Part shown: in pieces, positions 1 through 8,579 of the stretch | Position numbering within the stretch: the first letter of the stretch is position 1 | Layout of the letters: each line of letters begins with the position of its first letter | Source of the DNA: Lentisphaeria bacterium | GTDB lineage: Bacteria > Verrucomicrobiota > Lentisphaeria > Victivallales > Victivallaceae | Assembly (NCBI GenBank): GCA_017504585.1 | Contig: JAFVQX010000001.1 | Span: 1 to 41,146, forward strand | DNA: 41,146 bases | Reading direction: 5' to 3' | Translations under genes and position numbers: made by a program | The notes under the pieces: model-generated | Databases searched by the model: none | Told to the model about the DNA's origin: nothing | The model's input: the letters and a program-made list of their open reading frames with translations, nothing else

Positions 1-306
1 CATCCATTAGTTATAGGGCAGTTATTACAAGGTGGTTGTTTGTAGGAGTTGCCCTGTTTATGCTATATAGTTTTTTTCAAGTCAAAAAAGTTTTTGGGGG
101 TTCTGTTTTTTCGCCTTTCCTGTTGGGTAAAATAAACACTCCACAATATAGCACTGCAAAGGCAAAATTTCAACTTGAAATTGCAGATTTTCCGTAATGG
201 GATCTGCCAAAAATTCTTACTGCATAGTAACAAGTGTATGCTTTCCATGTGGTAAAACCGTCTGCAAGTAAAAACTGTAAAAATATCTAATCAGCTTGTT
301 TTCTGC
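1..306. other. AT-rich left edge without a supported gene
   Basis: I see no convincing gene here. A 61-codon minus-strand frame at 63-248 lacks a ribosome binding site and resembles no family I know. The base composition is much more AT-rich than the hrpA region to its right and similar to the island at the right end of the window. With the decayed gene beside it, this suggests old mobile DNA. Confidence 0.4.
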
Positions 307-533
307 TCAGTAATAGGGGTGGTTTTCGTGATAGTCCTTTATCAGCTCTTTTATTTCAGAGCGTGAAATAAGTTGAGATTGAATTTTTACAACTTCCACT
401 TGCAAGTTGGCTATCTACTTTTGAATTTCATTCAGTTTCAACGCATACTGCATACAAAAAAACCAACTATGGAAATTAGCACCGTGAACCCGATTTTATA
501 AAAAACGCTCTCTGCTTTCTTTTCAGTTTCCAT
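307..533 (-). pseudogene. Decayed small membrane/coiled-coil protein gene
   Basis: Read on the minus strand from an ATG at 533, with AAGGA about nine bases upstream, the frame starts METEKKAESVFYKIGF and runs into a hydrophobic stretch (VLISIVGFFV), then stops early. A +1 shift resumes a plausible helix (LKLNEIQK), meets a TAG, and continues after it as a charged helix (LQVEVVKIQSQL) ending in ENHPYY and TGA at 307. One frameshift plus one nonsense codon in an otherwise coherent layout of one membrane segment followed by a coiled coil indicates a dead gene. The layout resembles small mobile-element-associated membrane proteins, but I cannot name a family. Sequencing error could explain the shift but not easily both lesions. 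Confidence 0.4.
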
Positions 534-578
534 TTTGAATAGTTCCTTTTATAGTGATAATCTATGGGGTGGAAAACG

Positions 579-605
579 AAAAAATCACCTGGTGACAAGC
601 AGGTG
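579..605 (-). terminator. Rho-independent terminator after hrpA
   Basis: On the minus strand CACCTG, an eight-base loop and CAGGTG form a six-pair stem, followed by A and six T. It lies 37 bases beyond the hrpA stop codon and points the right way to end the exonuclease-araC-hrpA transcript. Confidence 0.6.
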
Positions 606-641
606 CAAAGTCATGGATCTGCCGGGCAGCTTTGAATTTGC

Positions 642-3600
642 TTAATAGCGCAGTTCATCCCAGGCTTTGCGGAGCCTGGCGGCAGAAACTTTTTCCACCG
701 TGCGTACTTCCGGCGCAAATACGGCTATGCGCATTTCTTCCATCATCAGCACAAAATCGTGGAGCATGGGCGCCAGCGGCAGTTCCGGCACGTTTGCCAG
801 TGCCAGATCAAGGCGCTCAACGTAATCGGCGATCTCGTCGTATTTGCTGTCATCCTGCCGGGGATTGGCGATCGCCCGCTGGATACGCAATTCAAGCGCC
901 CGCAAATAGCGTTTGTAATGGTCGTACCAGAAATTGCTGCGCAAAAATCCGGGCCGGAAGTAGAACTCAAGCTGATAATCTATATCGATATATGTGTTGG
1001 AGCTTGACGGCAGTTTTTTCATCAGATTTCTGACGCGGTCATGGCTTTCGATAATATTTTTCAGCTGGGCAAAAAGTTCGCCGGCGCTGGCGGCAAAACG
1101 GCTCCTTGCAGCTTCGCGGGCGCTGTCGTAAGCGGCTTTGCTGCGGATCTGCCAGCGCGACTTTTCATCGCCCAGCGCGTGAAGCATGGATGAGTTCAAA
1201 AGATCATCTTTCCAGTTGAATTCCAAGTGTTCTGCGGTGGCTTTGAAAAACCTTTTTTCGTCGTTGGCAGTTAATTTGAAATCCCGCCTTATGGCGCTGA
1301 ACAACCCGGGCAGCTGTTGTTTTAATAACGCGCACAAACCCTGATCGTGCCGGAGATGGGCTTCGGCTTCTTTCAGATAAACTGCGGTACCTGCGGTGTT
1401 GTTTCCGGCAGCATACAATGCCGGATACGCCACGCTGTCGGAGCCGCCGGCAACTTTGATGAACTCCGGCAGCAGCGGCACTTTGGGGAACCCTTCTTCC
1501 GGCGGCGCACAAAAAGCCCGGGCATCGGGCAGCGCCTTGCTGACCAACGAGGTATTGCGCTCCAATGCGGGAACTTCGTAAAGATACTCTCCGGCATTGC
1601 CCCCGTCGTCCAGGATCAGAAGTTTCATTTTCAAATATTCCGGCAGCGGACAATTTTCAAACTCCCGGCTGTTGACCACCACACCGTATTCGGCAAGCAC
1701 ATTGGCAAGAGCATCGCCCAAGGGCTGTTCGCGGAAGATCGCCCCGGACTTCCAGCGCTGCATAAAGTCGGCAATAAAATTGCTCAACGGTGCGATTTTC
1801 TGCCGCTGGGGGCGGGACATGCTTTTCAGGTAAAGCTCCAGCTTTTCCGGCAGAAATCCCGGCACCAGCGCATCCAGCGCATAGCCCGGCAGCAGTTTGA
1901 CACTCTCCTGATCGGCGATCAAAGTCATGCCATCGCGTTCTTCGCCGGGGGCAAAGGTGTATTCCAGAGGATATTTTACATTGCAGAAAACCAGCTCGTC
2001 GGGGTAATCGGTTTCCGGATCGCCGGGCAGCAGTTCCCGCTGAAAAAGAGTTTCGTCCGGCACATTGAAGTTTTTATGAAAGCGCTGCCAATGGTTTTTT
2101 ATTTCCTGCACGCTGTAAAAATTTTCCGGCAGAGTCTTTTCAAAAAACTCCACCAGAGCTTCGCTGTTGAAAAACATCTCCGGGCGCCGCATTTTCAGTT
2201 CAAACTTCCGGACATCGCGCACCCGGCGCAGATATTGTGCCAGCCACTTTATATGCCTGAAATCGTGTTCTTCAAGCTGATTGCCCACCAGCGCATCACG
2301 GATAAATATACTGCGGGCCCCGGCGGGATTTATGGGGCCGTAATGGCGCTGCCGCCCGGGGTGGATCAACAATCTGCCGCAGTTTATGCGCTCCCGCGCC
2401 GATACAAAGCCCGACTGGGGCGAATAATGGGGTTGATCGTACACTGCTTTGCAGAGATGGGGCGCCACACTCATCAGCCATTCGGGTTTGGCTTCGGCAC
2501 AGCAGCGGCCGAAGACCTGACTGGTTTCCACCAGGGCAAAGGTCAAAAGCCACGGCGCCGGACTTTTCCTCCGGGCCAGGCCGGAACCGGGAAAAATCTT
2601 GAAGCGTTTGCCGGACATATCATAGTAATTTTTCTGCTCGCGGTCAAAACACCCCAGCTGGCGGGGCAATCCGGCAAGCAGCGCCATATGCAGAGCATCG
2701 AAGTCGTATTCCAGAAGCGGCGCAGAACTTATTGCCCCGTTCCAGGCGTGTTCCATGGCGATCAAGGTCAGATCTTCCACCAGATTGCGCCACTCCCGCA
2801 CCCGGCGGTAATTGAGGAAGTTCTGCTGGCAGAAACGGCGCAGAGCCGAATTGCTGGATTTTTCGCCGTACACATTTTCCAGAGCGTCGAACAAATTCAG
2901 CGCCGCGGCAAAATCCGACCGTTCCGAAGCAAATTGTTTGTGCGCCGTATCGGCTGCCGCAGTTTTTTCAAAGGGTCTTTCCCGGGGATCGGGAATACTC
3001 AAAAATGCCGCCACCACCAGCATTTGGCGCAAAACTTTGCGGCAGGATGCGGCCTCCAGCATCTTGCCCAGCTGGGGGTCCAGAGGCATGGAGCTCAAGA
3101 GCCAGCCGGTTTTGGTCAGTTTGCCATGCAAGTCGATGGCGCCCAGATCCTGCAGCGTGCGGTAGCCGTCGCGGATCAACCCCATAGCGGGCATATCCAC
3201 CAGCGGAAAGTTTTCGATAGCGCCCAGTTTAAGCGACGCCATTTGCAATATCACCCCCGCCAGCGAAGATCGCTTGATCTCCGGATCGGTGTAATCCAGT
3301 GCCCGAAGCGCATCGTCTTCGCTGTAAAGATGCACACATATACCATCAGCCAACCGGCCGCAGCGCCCCCGCCGCTGACGCATACTGGCTTTGGAAATAA
3401 ACTCCACTTGCAGCTCCTGTATGCGGGTGCGGGGGTTGTAGCGCGAAAGCCTGACCAGACCGCTGTCGATAACATATTTTATCCCGGGAATAGTCAGCGA
3501 CGTTTCTGCCACATTGGTTGCCAGAATGATCCGCCGCAAACTCCCCGGCGAAAAGATCCGGTTCTGCTCGCCGGCACTCAAGCGCCCGAAGAGCGGCAGT

Positions 3601-4574
3601 ATTTCGGTACGGGGCAATCTTCTGCCGGTCAGCAGTTCGTTGGCATCGCGGATCTCCCGTTCGCCGGGCAGAAAGACCAGTATATCGCCCCGGGGATCCA
3701 GTTCGGTGATAAACTCTGCGGCGCGGGCGATATGTTCAGAGAGTTCCTCATCTTTATAGGGCGCCATGTAGTAATCCTCGATGGGGTAGGTGCGCCCCGC
3801 AACTTCCACAAAAGGTGCGTCGCCGAAAAAGCGGGACAAACTCTCCGCTTCCAGCGTTGCCGATGATATGATAAGTTTGAGATTGCGCCGCCGTGCCAGC
3901 AGTCTTTTCAGATACCCCAGCAGAAAATCGATATTCAAACTGCGTTCATGCACTTCGTCAAGCATGATGCAGTCGTACTGCAAAAGTTCGGGGTCATCCC
4001 GGGTTTCGGCCAGCAATATACCATCGGTCATAAATTTGACCACGGTGTTTTCGGAAGTGTGATCGTCGAACCTTACTTTGTAACCCACTTCGCAGCCGAA
4101 CTCCACACCCATTTCGTCCGCCGCCCGCCGTGCCAGACTCGATGCTGCCAGCCGCCGGGGCTGGGTGCAGCCGACTCTGCCGGTTTTGCCGCATCCGGCA
4201 GCCAGCGCCATCTTCGGCAGCTGGGTGGTTTTGCCCGAACCGGTGGCACCGGCTACGATCACCACCTGGTGGCTGCGGATCAGCTCCACGAGTTTTCCGG
4301 CGTGTTCGCTGACCGGCAGTTCCGGGGGGTATTCCAGCTGGAGTTTTTCGTAAAAAGGCTCCAGCGAGCGTTGGGCTGCCGCCCGCGCCTGTGCCAGCAG
4401 CCGATTGCAGCTGGGAATCAGATTTTCGGGCAGAACACTTTCCGGAGCAAGCTCTTTGGGCACGATTTTCAGCCATTGGCGTTTAATGCGCACACTATCC
4501 TGCAGCCGGCTGTGGAGCAAGGTTTTATCCAGCAGTTTGCGGGCAATTTTCAAGGTCAGAAGTTCTTTACTCAT
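642..4574 (-). CDS. hrpA: ATP-dependent RNA helicase HrpA (DEAH box, DUF3418)
   Basis: DEAH/RHA-family RNA helicase of about 1310 residues, the usual length of bacterial HrpA. Visible motifs, numbered from the ATG at 4574: Walker A GATGSGKT (about 109-116), DEVH (206-209), SAT (238-240), and motif VI QRRGRCGR (400-407). The helicase-associated and OB-fold region follows, then a long C-terminal part typical of the DUF3418 domain. A TTG four codons upstream (4586) could also start it, but ATG at 4574 is preferred; neither has a strong Shine-Dalgarno. It is the last gene of a minus-strand unit after an AraC gene and is followed by a terminator. HrpA acts in the cytoplasm; in E. coli it has been linked to mRNA processing and rescue of stalled ribosomes. 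The family call is secure. Confidence 0.95.
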   Translation of the reverse strand: MSKELLTLKIARKLLDKTLLHSRLQDSVRIKRQWLKIVPKELAPESVLPENLIPSCNRLLAQARAAAQRSLEPFYEKLQLEYPPELPVSEHAGKLVELIRSHQVVIVAGATGSGKTTQLPKMALAAGCGKTGRVGCTQPRRLAASSLARRAADEMGVEFGCEVGYKVRFDDHTSENTVVKFMTDGILLAETRDDPELLQYDCIMLDEVHERSLNIDFLLGYLKRLLARRRNLKLIISSATLEAESLSRFFGDAPFVEVAGRTYPIEDYYMAPYKDEELSEHIARAAEFITELDPRGDILVFLPGEREIRDANELLTGRRLPRTEILPLFGRLSAGEQNRIFSPGSLRRIILATNVAETSLTIPGIKYVIDSGLVRLSRYNPRTRIQELQVEFISKASMRQRRGRCGRLADGICVHLYSEDDALRALDYTDPEIKRSSLAGVILQMASLKLGAIENFPLVDMPAMGLIRDGYRTLQDLGAIDLHGKLTKTGWLLSSMPLDPQLGKMLEAASCRKVLRQMLVVAAFLSIPDPRERPFEKTAAADTAHKQFASERSDFAAALNLFDALENVYGEKSSNSALRRFCQQNFLNYRRVREWRNLVEDLTLIAMEHAWNGAISSAPLLEYDFDALHMALLAGLPRQLGCFDREQKNYYDMSGKRFKIFPGSGLARRKSPAPWLLTFALVETSQVFGRCCAEAKPEWLMSVAPHLCKAVYDQPHYSPQSGFVSARERINCGRLLIHPGRQRHYGPINPAGARSIFIRDALVGNQLEEHDFRHIKWLAQYLRRVRDVRKFELKMRRPEMFFNSEALVEFFEKTLPENFYSVQEIKNHWQRFHKNFNVPDETLFQRELLPGDPETDYPDELVFCNVKYPLEYTFAPGEERDGMTLIADQESVKLLPGYALDALVPGFLPEKLELYLKSMSRPQRQKIAPLSNFIADFMQRWKSGAIFREQPLGDALANVLAEYGVVVNSREFENCPLPEYLKMKLLILDDGGNAGEYLYEVPALERNTSLVSKALPDARAFCAPPEEGFPKVPLLPEFIKVAGGSDSVAYPALYAAGNNTAGTAVYLKEAEAHLRHDQGLCALLKQQLPGLFSAIRRDFKLTANDEKRFFKATAEHLEFNWKDDLLNSSMLHALGDEKSRWQIRSKAAYDSAREAARSRFAASAGELFAQLKNIIESHDRVRNLMKKLPSSSNTYIDIDYQLEFYFRPGFLRSNFWYDHYKRYLRALELRIQRAIANPRQDDSKYDEIADYVERLDLALANVPELPLAPMLHDFVLMMEEMRIAVFAPEVRTVEKVSAARLRKAWDELRY

Positions 4575-4604
4575 AAATAAACTCAAAAAGCTGGTGGATT
4601 TTTT

Positions 4605-5504
4605 TCACACTACCTGACTTGAATTGCGCTTTCTGCGGAATTCCGAAGGCGAACATTGATAGATCTTTTTGAACGCATGGCAAAAGTGGGAACTGTCAAA
4701 AAATCCCCACTTGGCGGCGACTTCTTCCACCGCCATATTGCTGGTGGCTATATCTCTTGCCGCCTGACTGATCCTTGCCCGCGCGGCGAATTGACCGAAA
4801 CTGCTGCCCAGAGCCTCCCGGAAAAGTTCGCTGAAACGGCTGGCGCTCAAGGAACACGCTTTGGCAGCTTTGGCAAGCGTCACCGGTTCGTCATCGCACG
4901 CCCGCGCCAGCTCGATAGCCGGGCGCAGCCGGGCGAATTTATCGCTGGAAACCGCCGCCTGTTCCACCGTATCGGGCTGGATGCGGTTGAGTCGGCTTAT
5001 AGCGGTCAGCAAAAGGTCGTTGATCAACAGCCAGCTTTTCTGCTGCCAGAAAGCACCGCGGCGGCTGTTCCAATGATAAAGTTTGCGTCCGGCTTCCAGA
5101 AATTTGGCCCGTTCCGCATCGTTATCCGGCACATAGCGCTGTTCCCGCGGCAGCGTAAAAGGCAGCAGCCAATGGCAGCCGCCGAAGGGATCAACTGAAC
5201 CGATGGCGTTCATTTCCAGATTTACAGCCACTACAAAGGAGCGTTTTTCCAGAACTTTGAGGGCGTGGGGCTCCCAGCACATGGTCCACCAGCAGTCGCC
5301 GGGACGGCAGATGCGGGAGTAATCGTCGTAAACGATCTCGGTGGCGCCGGTAAGCTGAATACCAAGCTGCAAAGCGTAATGTATATCGCCGGAGTATTCG
5401 TTGCTGGGTGTTTTGGCGTACATATAGTTGATACTGAACGGGCTTTCTGCCGACAAAGTCGGATGGCGCTGTTTTTCTATGGCAATGGTACTTAAATCAG
5501 GCAT
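4605..5504 (-). CDS. AraC-family transcriptional regulator
   Basis: A 299-residue regulator with an N-terminal cupin-like sensing region (roughly 25-110, AraC-binding type) and a C-terminal AraC double helix-turn-helix (roughly 195-295). The latter ends in the characteristic block VAAKWGFFDSSHFCHAF followed by SPSEFRRKR. The ATG at 5504 follows GGGGTG by a normal distance. It starts 12 bases after the exonuclease stop codon and ends 30 bases before hrpA, so all three probably share a transcript. It lacks the Cys-rich PocR sensor of the regulators at 14365-15246, 20887-21765 and 24186-25091. The ligand and targets cannot be read from sequence, and its place between two nucleic-acid enzymes gives no metabolic hint. 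Confidence 0.88.
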   Translation of the reverse strand: MPDLSTIAIEKQRHPTLSAESPFSINYMYAKTPSNEYSGDIHYALQLGIQLTGATEIVYDDYSRICRPGDCWWTMCWEPHALKVLEKRSFVVAVNLEMNAIGSVDPFGGCHWLLPFTLPREQRYVPDNDAERAKFLEAGRKLYHWNSRRGAFWQQKSWLLINDLLLTAISRLNRIQPDTVEQAAVSSDKFARLRPAIELARACDDEPVTLAKAAKACSLSASRFSELFREALGSSFGQFAARARISQAARDIATSNMAVEEVAAKWGFFDSSHFCHAFKKIYQCSPSEFRRKRNSSQVV

Positions 5505-5516
5505 CTTGCACCCCGC

Positions 5517-6566
5517 TTAAAAGAGTGTATCCTGCCGGAATTCCGGTTCAGGCGTCTGTTCAGGAGTTTTTCCGGCAGTTTGTTCTTCCCGGGCAATGCT
5601 CCAGCTGAAAAGGTCATCCGCCGGGGCGCTGTTTTCTTCCGCCGGGGCAGTTGCGATCTCAAGTTCGGCGGCGGGGGCGCTTGGCGCGGTGAACTCTTCC
5701 GGAATATCTTTCAGAATACTTTTCAACTCATACTGCCGGGCGAAACCGGCGATCTTCTGCCAGTCGGGGGGGCGCTTGACCAGATATTTTTCCACCTCGC
5801 CCAGCTCATCCTGCGGCCATTGGGTACGCAGGGTCACCAGCTTGATATTGCGTTGGATGCGCTCGCGGTTTTCCTGCAGTTTGGCGCGGAGTTTGGCATT
5901 GGTCACCAGTTCGGGATCGGCAAAAAAGTTCTCCAGCGAACCAGCTTCGCTCAACACCGCCGCCGCGGTCTTGGGGCCGATGCCCGGCACGCCTTCGATA
6001 ACATCAGATGTATCGCCCAAAAGCGCCAGATAATCGACTATCTGCGACGGTTTTACCGCAAACTTACTGAATGTGCCGGCTTCGTCGCGCACCTCAAAAC
6101 CGCCGCCGCTGCGGGCGGGCAGCAGCATAAAGCAGTGGTCGTCGATCAACTGCGACAGATCTTTGTCGGAAGAGATGATGGCAAATTTTCTTCTGCCGGA
6201 GCTTTTGACCGCCGCGCCGATCAGGTCGTCGGCTTCGTAATTGGTGCATTGGCAGCTCTGCCAGCCGAAGAGTTCCGCCAGCTCCCGCAAAAGGGGCATT
6301 TGCTTTTGCAGATCCTCGGGCATGGGGGGGCGGTTGGATTTATATTCCGGGGCAAGTTCCAGCCGGAACGCCGGTTTGCCGCAGTCAAAGAACATGGCAC
6401 CAGCACCGGGAGCATACTCGTTTTCCAACTGCATAAGCAGCCGGGCAAAGCCAAAGAGCGCGTTGGTGGGAAATCCATCCTTACGACTCAAATAACGGAT
6501 CGCATAAAACACCCGGAAGATCTGGGAATAAGCGTCAATAAGGATCGTGGTGCTGCCTTTATCCAT
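5517..6566 (-). CDS. Stand-alone 5'-3' exonuclease (Pol I N-terminal domain type)
   Basis: A 349-residue FEN/Pol I-type 5' nuclease without a polymerase domain. Metal-binding acidic residues are visible: D11 in the N-terminal ILIDAYSQIFR segment, EADD (111-114) and SDKD (133-136). The helix-3-turn-helix DNA-binding block GDTSDVIEGVPGIGPKTA lies at 184-201. The last 60 or so residues are rich in Ala, Pro and Glu and look like a disordered tail. Such proteins remove RNA primers or flaps in DNA replication and repair. It is the first gene of the exonuclease-araC-hrpA unit, with a good promoter 60-90 bases upstream (6626-6654). A GGAGG lies 13 bases before the ATG, farther than usual. Confidence 0.88.
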   Translation of the reverse strand: MDKGSTTILIDAYSQIFRVFYAIRYLSRKDGFPTNALFGFARLLMQLENEYAPGAGAMFFDCGKPAFRLELAPEYKSNRPPMPEDLQKQMPLLRELAELFGWQSCQCTNYEADDLIGAAVKSSGRRKFAIISSDKDLSQLIDDHCFMLLPARSGGGFEVRDEAGTFSKFAVKPSQIVDYLALLGDTSDVIEGVPGIGPKTAAAVLSEAGSLENFFADPELVTNAKLRAKLQENRERIQRNIKLVTLRTQWPQDELGEVEKYLVKRPPDWQKIAGFARQYELKSILKDIPEEFTAPSAPAAELEIATAPAEENSAPADDLFSWSIAREEQTAGKTPEQTPEPEFRQDTLF

Positions 6567-6625
6567 AAATTTGTAAAAACCTCCACTAAAAATGATATTT
6601 CCAGCACAAAATTCTTGTATATATT

Positions 6626-6654
6626 ACTATACAGGAAGATAATAACAAAAGCAA
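6626..6654 (-). promoter_or_regulatory. Predicted promoter of the exonuclease-araC-hrpA unit
   Basis: On the minus strand TTGCTT (6654-6649), a 17-base spacer and TATAGT (6631-6626) match sigma-70 spacing. Transcription would begin near 6619, giving a leader of roughly 50 bases. Confidence 0.5.
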
Positions 6655-6700
6655 ATCGCAAAGATTTTTTACCCGCAAAAAATCTCCGGAACCCAGTCGG

Positions 6701-7216
6701 TCACTCCCTGCCGGGCGGCAGCAGCAGCTGATATACGCCCCAGGCCGCGGCAAAAAAACCCAGCAGCTGCAATGCGTCAGACAATCCTGAACGGGGCATG
6801 AACAAAAGCAATGCGGCAAATCCCCACACGGTCAAACCGCCGGCGTAACGGGCAAAAACGTGTTTTTCCACCCCCCGCCGCCATGCCGGACGCATGTTGA
6901 TATATGCCGAAATTGCCAGATAAGCTGTAAAAATATACCACAGCACCCCATCCCGCCACTCCGGCCAGCGAAAAAGGGCGATCCCGCAGCAGAAAATCAC
7001 CGCCCCCAGCACGATCTTAAAATACCCGCGGCGGCTTTTGCGGAGTATGCCGCTTAAGAAGATCAGCCCCCCCGCAACACTCAAGATCCAGGGCAACGCC
7101 GCCACCAGATAACCGAAAACCACAAATCCGTAAAAGATAAAGCCCAACCCCAGCAGCAGCGAAAAACATGCCCAGAAAAGCAGCTGCAGCCGGTCATTGA
7201 AAGTTGCCGTATTCAA
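6701..7216 (-). CDS. HdeD/DUF308-like integral membrane protein
   Basis: A 171-residue, almost wholly hydrophobic protein with about six transmembrane segments in pairs (near 10-30, 34-55, 65-82, 86-105, 124-140 and 145-165), matching the DUF308/HdeD layout. The start is a TTG at 7216: it sits eight bases after a strong GAGGAGG (7225-7231), and no ATG competes. HdeD in E. coli is tied to acid stress, but most relatives are uncharacterised, so no function is assigned. It is a single gene on the minus strand. A palindromic repeat element (7260-7334) lies between it and tsaD. Confidence 0.7.
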   Translation of the reverse strand: MNTATFNDRLQLLFWACFSLLLGLGFIFYGFVVFGYLVAALPWILSVAGGLIFLSGILRKSRRGYFKIVLGAVIFCCGIALFRWPEWRDGVLWYIFTAYLAISAYINMRPAWRRGVEKHVFARYAGGLTVWGFAALLLFMPRSGLSDALQLLGFFAAAWGVYQLLLPPGRE

Positions 7217-7259
7217 AATAAAAACCTCCTCAACTGCTCAATAACCTTGTTTACAGAGA

Positions 7260-7334
7260 TAATTTCAAAAGTCATTCAAAACAAAGGCAAAGGTTGTGCC
7301 TTTGACGGCTTTTGAGGACTTTTGAAATTACCTC
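7260..7334. repeat. 75-bp palindromic element, family 2, copy A
   Basis: Perfect 14-base terminal inverted repeats (TAATTTCAAAAGTC at 7260-7273 and its complement at 7317-7330) enclose a further TCAAAA/TTTTGA pairing and a perfect 8-bp inner stem CAAAGGCA/TGCCTTTG. A nearly identical copy in inverted orientation lies at 29711-29785, with about five differences by eye. It is non-coding and looks like a REP- or MITE-type element. Confidence 0.75.
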
Positions 7335-7391
7335 CACAAAGAAAGTTACAGCCTGAACCGGAAAAAATCAAGCGGTAATGTTCATAAAATA

Positions 7392-7423
7392 TTGTTTTTC
7401 TTACAATATATGATATATTGTAA
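7392..7423 (+). promoter_or_regulatory. tsaD promoter overlapped by a 23-bp perfect palindrome
   Basis: TTGTTT (7392-7397), a 16-base spacer and TATATT (7414-7419) form a plausible promoter. The -10 box lies inside a perfect palindrome: arms TTACAATATAT (7401-7411) and ATATATTGTAA (7413-7423) around a single G. Extra ATATTGT/ACAAT half-sites flank it at 7389-7395 and 7417-7429. A repressor-type operator is inferred; no dedicated regulator gene is adjacent. Confidence 0.45.
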
Positions 7424-7471
7424 ACAATACGCTAAAAAAAATGATTTTTTCACACAGGATTTACAATTAAT

Positions 7472-8575
7472 ATGACACTTGTTCTGGGTATAGAAAGCAG
7501 CTGCGACGAAAGCGCATGTGCCGTTGTCCGCGACGGTGTGGAAGTTCTTTCCAGCGCCGTGGCCTCCCAAATCGCCCGCCATGCCGCCCACGGCGGGGTG
7601 GTGCCGGAGCTTGCCGCCCGGGAACACTTGAGCGCGTTCCCCCGGGTGCTGGATGAAGCACTTGCCGCCGCCAATGTGCAGCTCGAAGATATCGACGCCA
7701 TTGCCGTAACCCAAGGCCCCGGCTTGATCCCGGCGCTGCTGGTGGGGGTGAATTTTGCCAAAGGTCTGGCGCTCAAACACCGCAAACCGCTTTATGGAGT
7801 CAACCACTTTGCCGGACATATTTACGGGGCATTCCTCGGCAGCGATGCCCATGCTTTGCTGGAAAAAGAGAGCTCTTACCCCATGCTGGCACTGGTGGTT
7901 TCCGGCGGGCATACAAGTTTGCTTCTGCTCCACGCCGACGGTCACGCCCGGCATTTGGGCTTTACCATCGACGATGCCGCCGGCGAAGCGCTGGACAAAG
8001 CGGCAAAATTGCTCAAACTCGGGTATCCCGGCGGCCCTGTTATGCAGAAAACAGCAGTCAACGGCGATAAAAAACGCTTCGACTTCCCCCGCCCGCTCAC
8101 CGGCGCTGCGGGCAAGGCTTTAAGCGAAGAAAACCGCTACAACTTCAGCTTCAGCGGCATCAAGACTTCTTTGCTTTACACGCTGGAAAAACTCAACTTG
8201 CGCAACGATGAACCCATTGAACCGCAGCTGTTGAGCGACCTAGCAGCTTCGTTTCAGGAAGCGGTGGTGGATGTATTAGCCCGCAAAGCCATCAAGGCCG
8301 CAAAAGATTTCGGCGCCAAAACCCTGATCGCCGCCGGCGGCGTGGCGTGCAATGCACTTTTGCGGGAACGTCTGGCGGCGGATTGCCCCAAAAATGTAAC
8401 TTTGCAGTTGGCAAGTCCGGCGTACTGCACCGACAATGCCGCCATGATCGGCGGTTTGGGTTATTATCACTACCTTGCCGACCACGGCAAAGGCGACGGC
8501 GTGGGTTTTGATGCCTTTGCCCGTTTGCCGGAAATAACCGCCATACGGTTTGCCGCACTTGGCCATGGAGAGTAA
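7472..8575 (+). CDS. tsaD: tRNA N6-adenosine threonylcarbamoyltransferase TsaD
   Basis: TsaD (Gcp/Kae1 family, 367 residues) transfers the threonylcarbamoyl group from threonylcarbamoyl-AMP to A37 of ANN-decoding tRNAs, together with TsaB and TsaE. Seen here are the ESSCDES start block (8-14), the metal-binding pair H112 and H116 in NHFAGHIYGA, the VVSGGHTSLL nucleotide-binding block (143-152), and the late AAGGVACNALLR and CTDNAAM blocks, the latter with the conserved Asp. The length is slightly above the common 340 or so. ATG at 7472 begins right at the conserved TLVLGIESSCDE, so the start is firm. It is the first gene of a three-gene plus-strand operon; the next start lies four bases past its stop. 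Confidence 0.96.
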   Translation: MTLVLGIESSCDESACAVVRDGVEVLSSAVASQIARHAAHGGVVPELAAREHLSAFPRVLDEALAAANVQLEDIDAIAVTQGPGLIPALLVGVNFAKGLALKHRKPLYGVNHFAGHIYGAFLGSDAHALLEKESSYPMLALVVSGGHTSLLLLHADGHARHLGFTIDDAAGEALDKAAKLLKLGYPGGPVMQKTAVNGDKKRFDFPRPLTGAAGKALSEENRYNFSFSGIKTSLLYTLEKLNLRNDEPIEPQLLSDLAASFQEAVVDVLARKAIKAAKDFGAKTLIAAGGVACNALLRERLAADCPKNVTLQLASPAYCTDNAAMIGGLGYYHYLADHGKGDGVGFDAFARLPEITAIRFAALGHGE

Positions 8576-8579
8576 AAAT

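Noticed and set aside
63-248. 61-codon minus-strand open frame
   Set aside because: No ribosome binding site or recognisable domain; likely chance in AT-rich DNA.
1347-3866. 839-codon plus-strand open frame
   Set aside because: It is antisense to hrpA, whose helicase motifs are intact in the other frame; long antisense frames arise from codon bias.
5580-6731. 383-codon plus-strand open frame
   Set aside because: It overlaps the exonuclease gene on the opposite strand and shows no domain or ribosome binding site.
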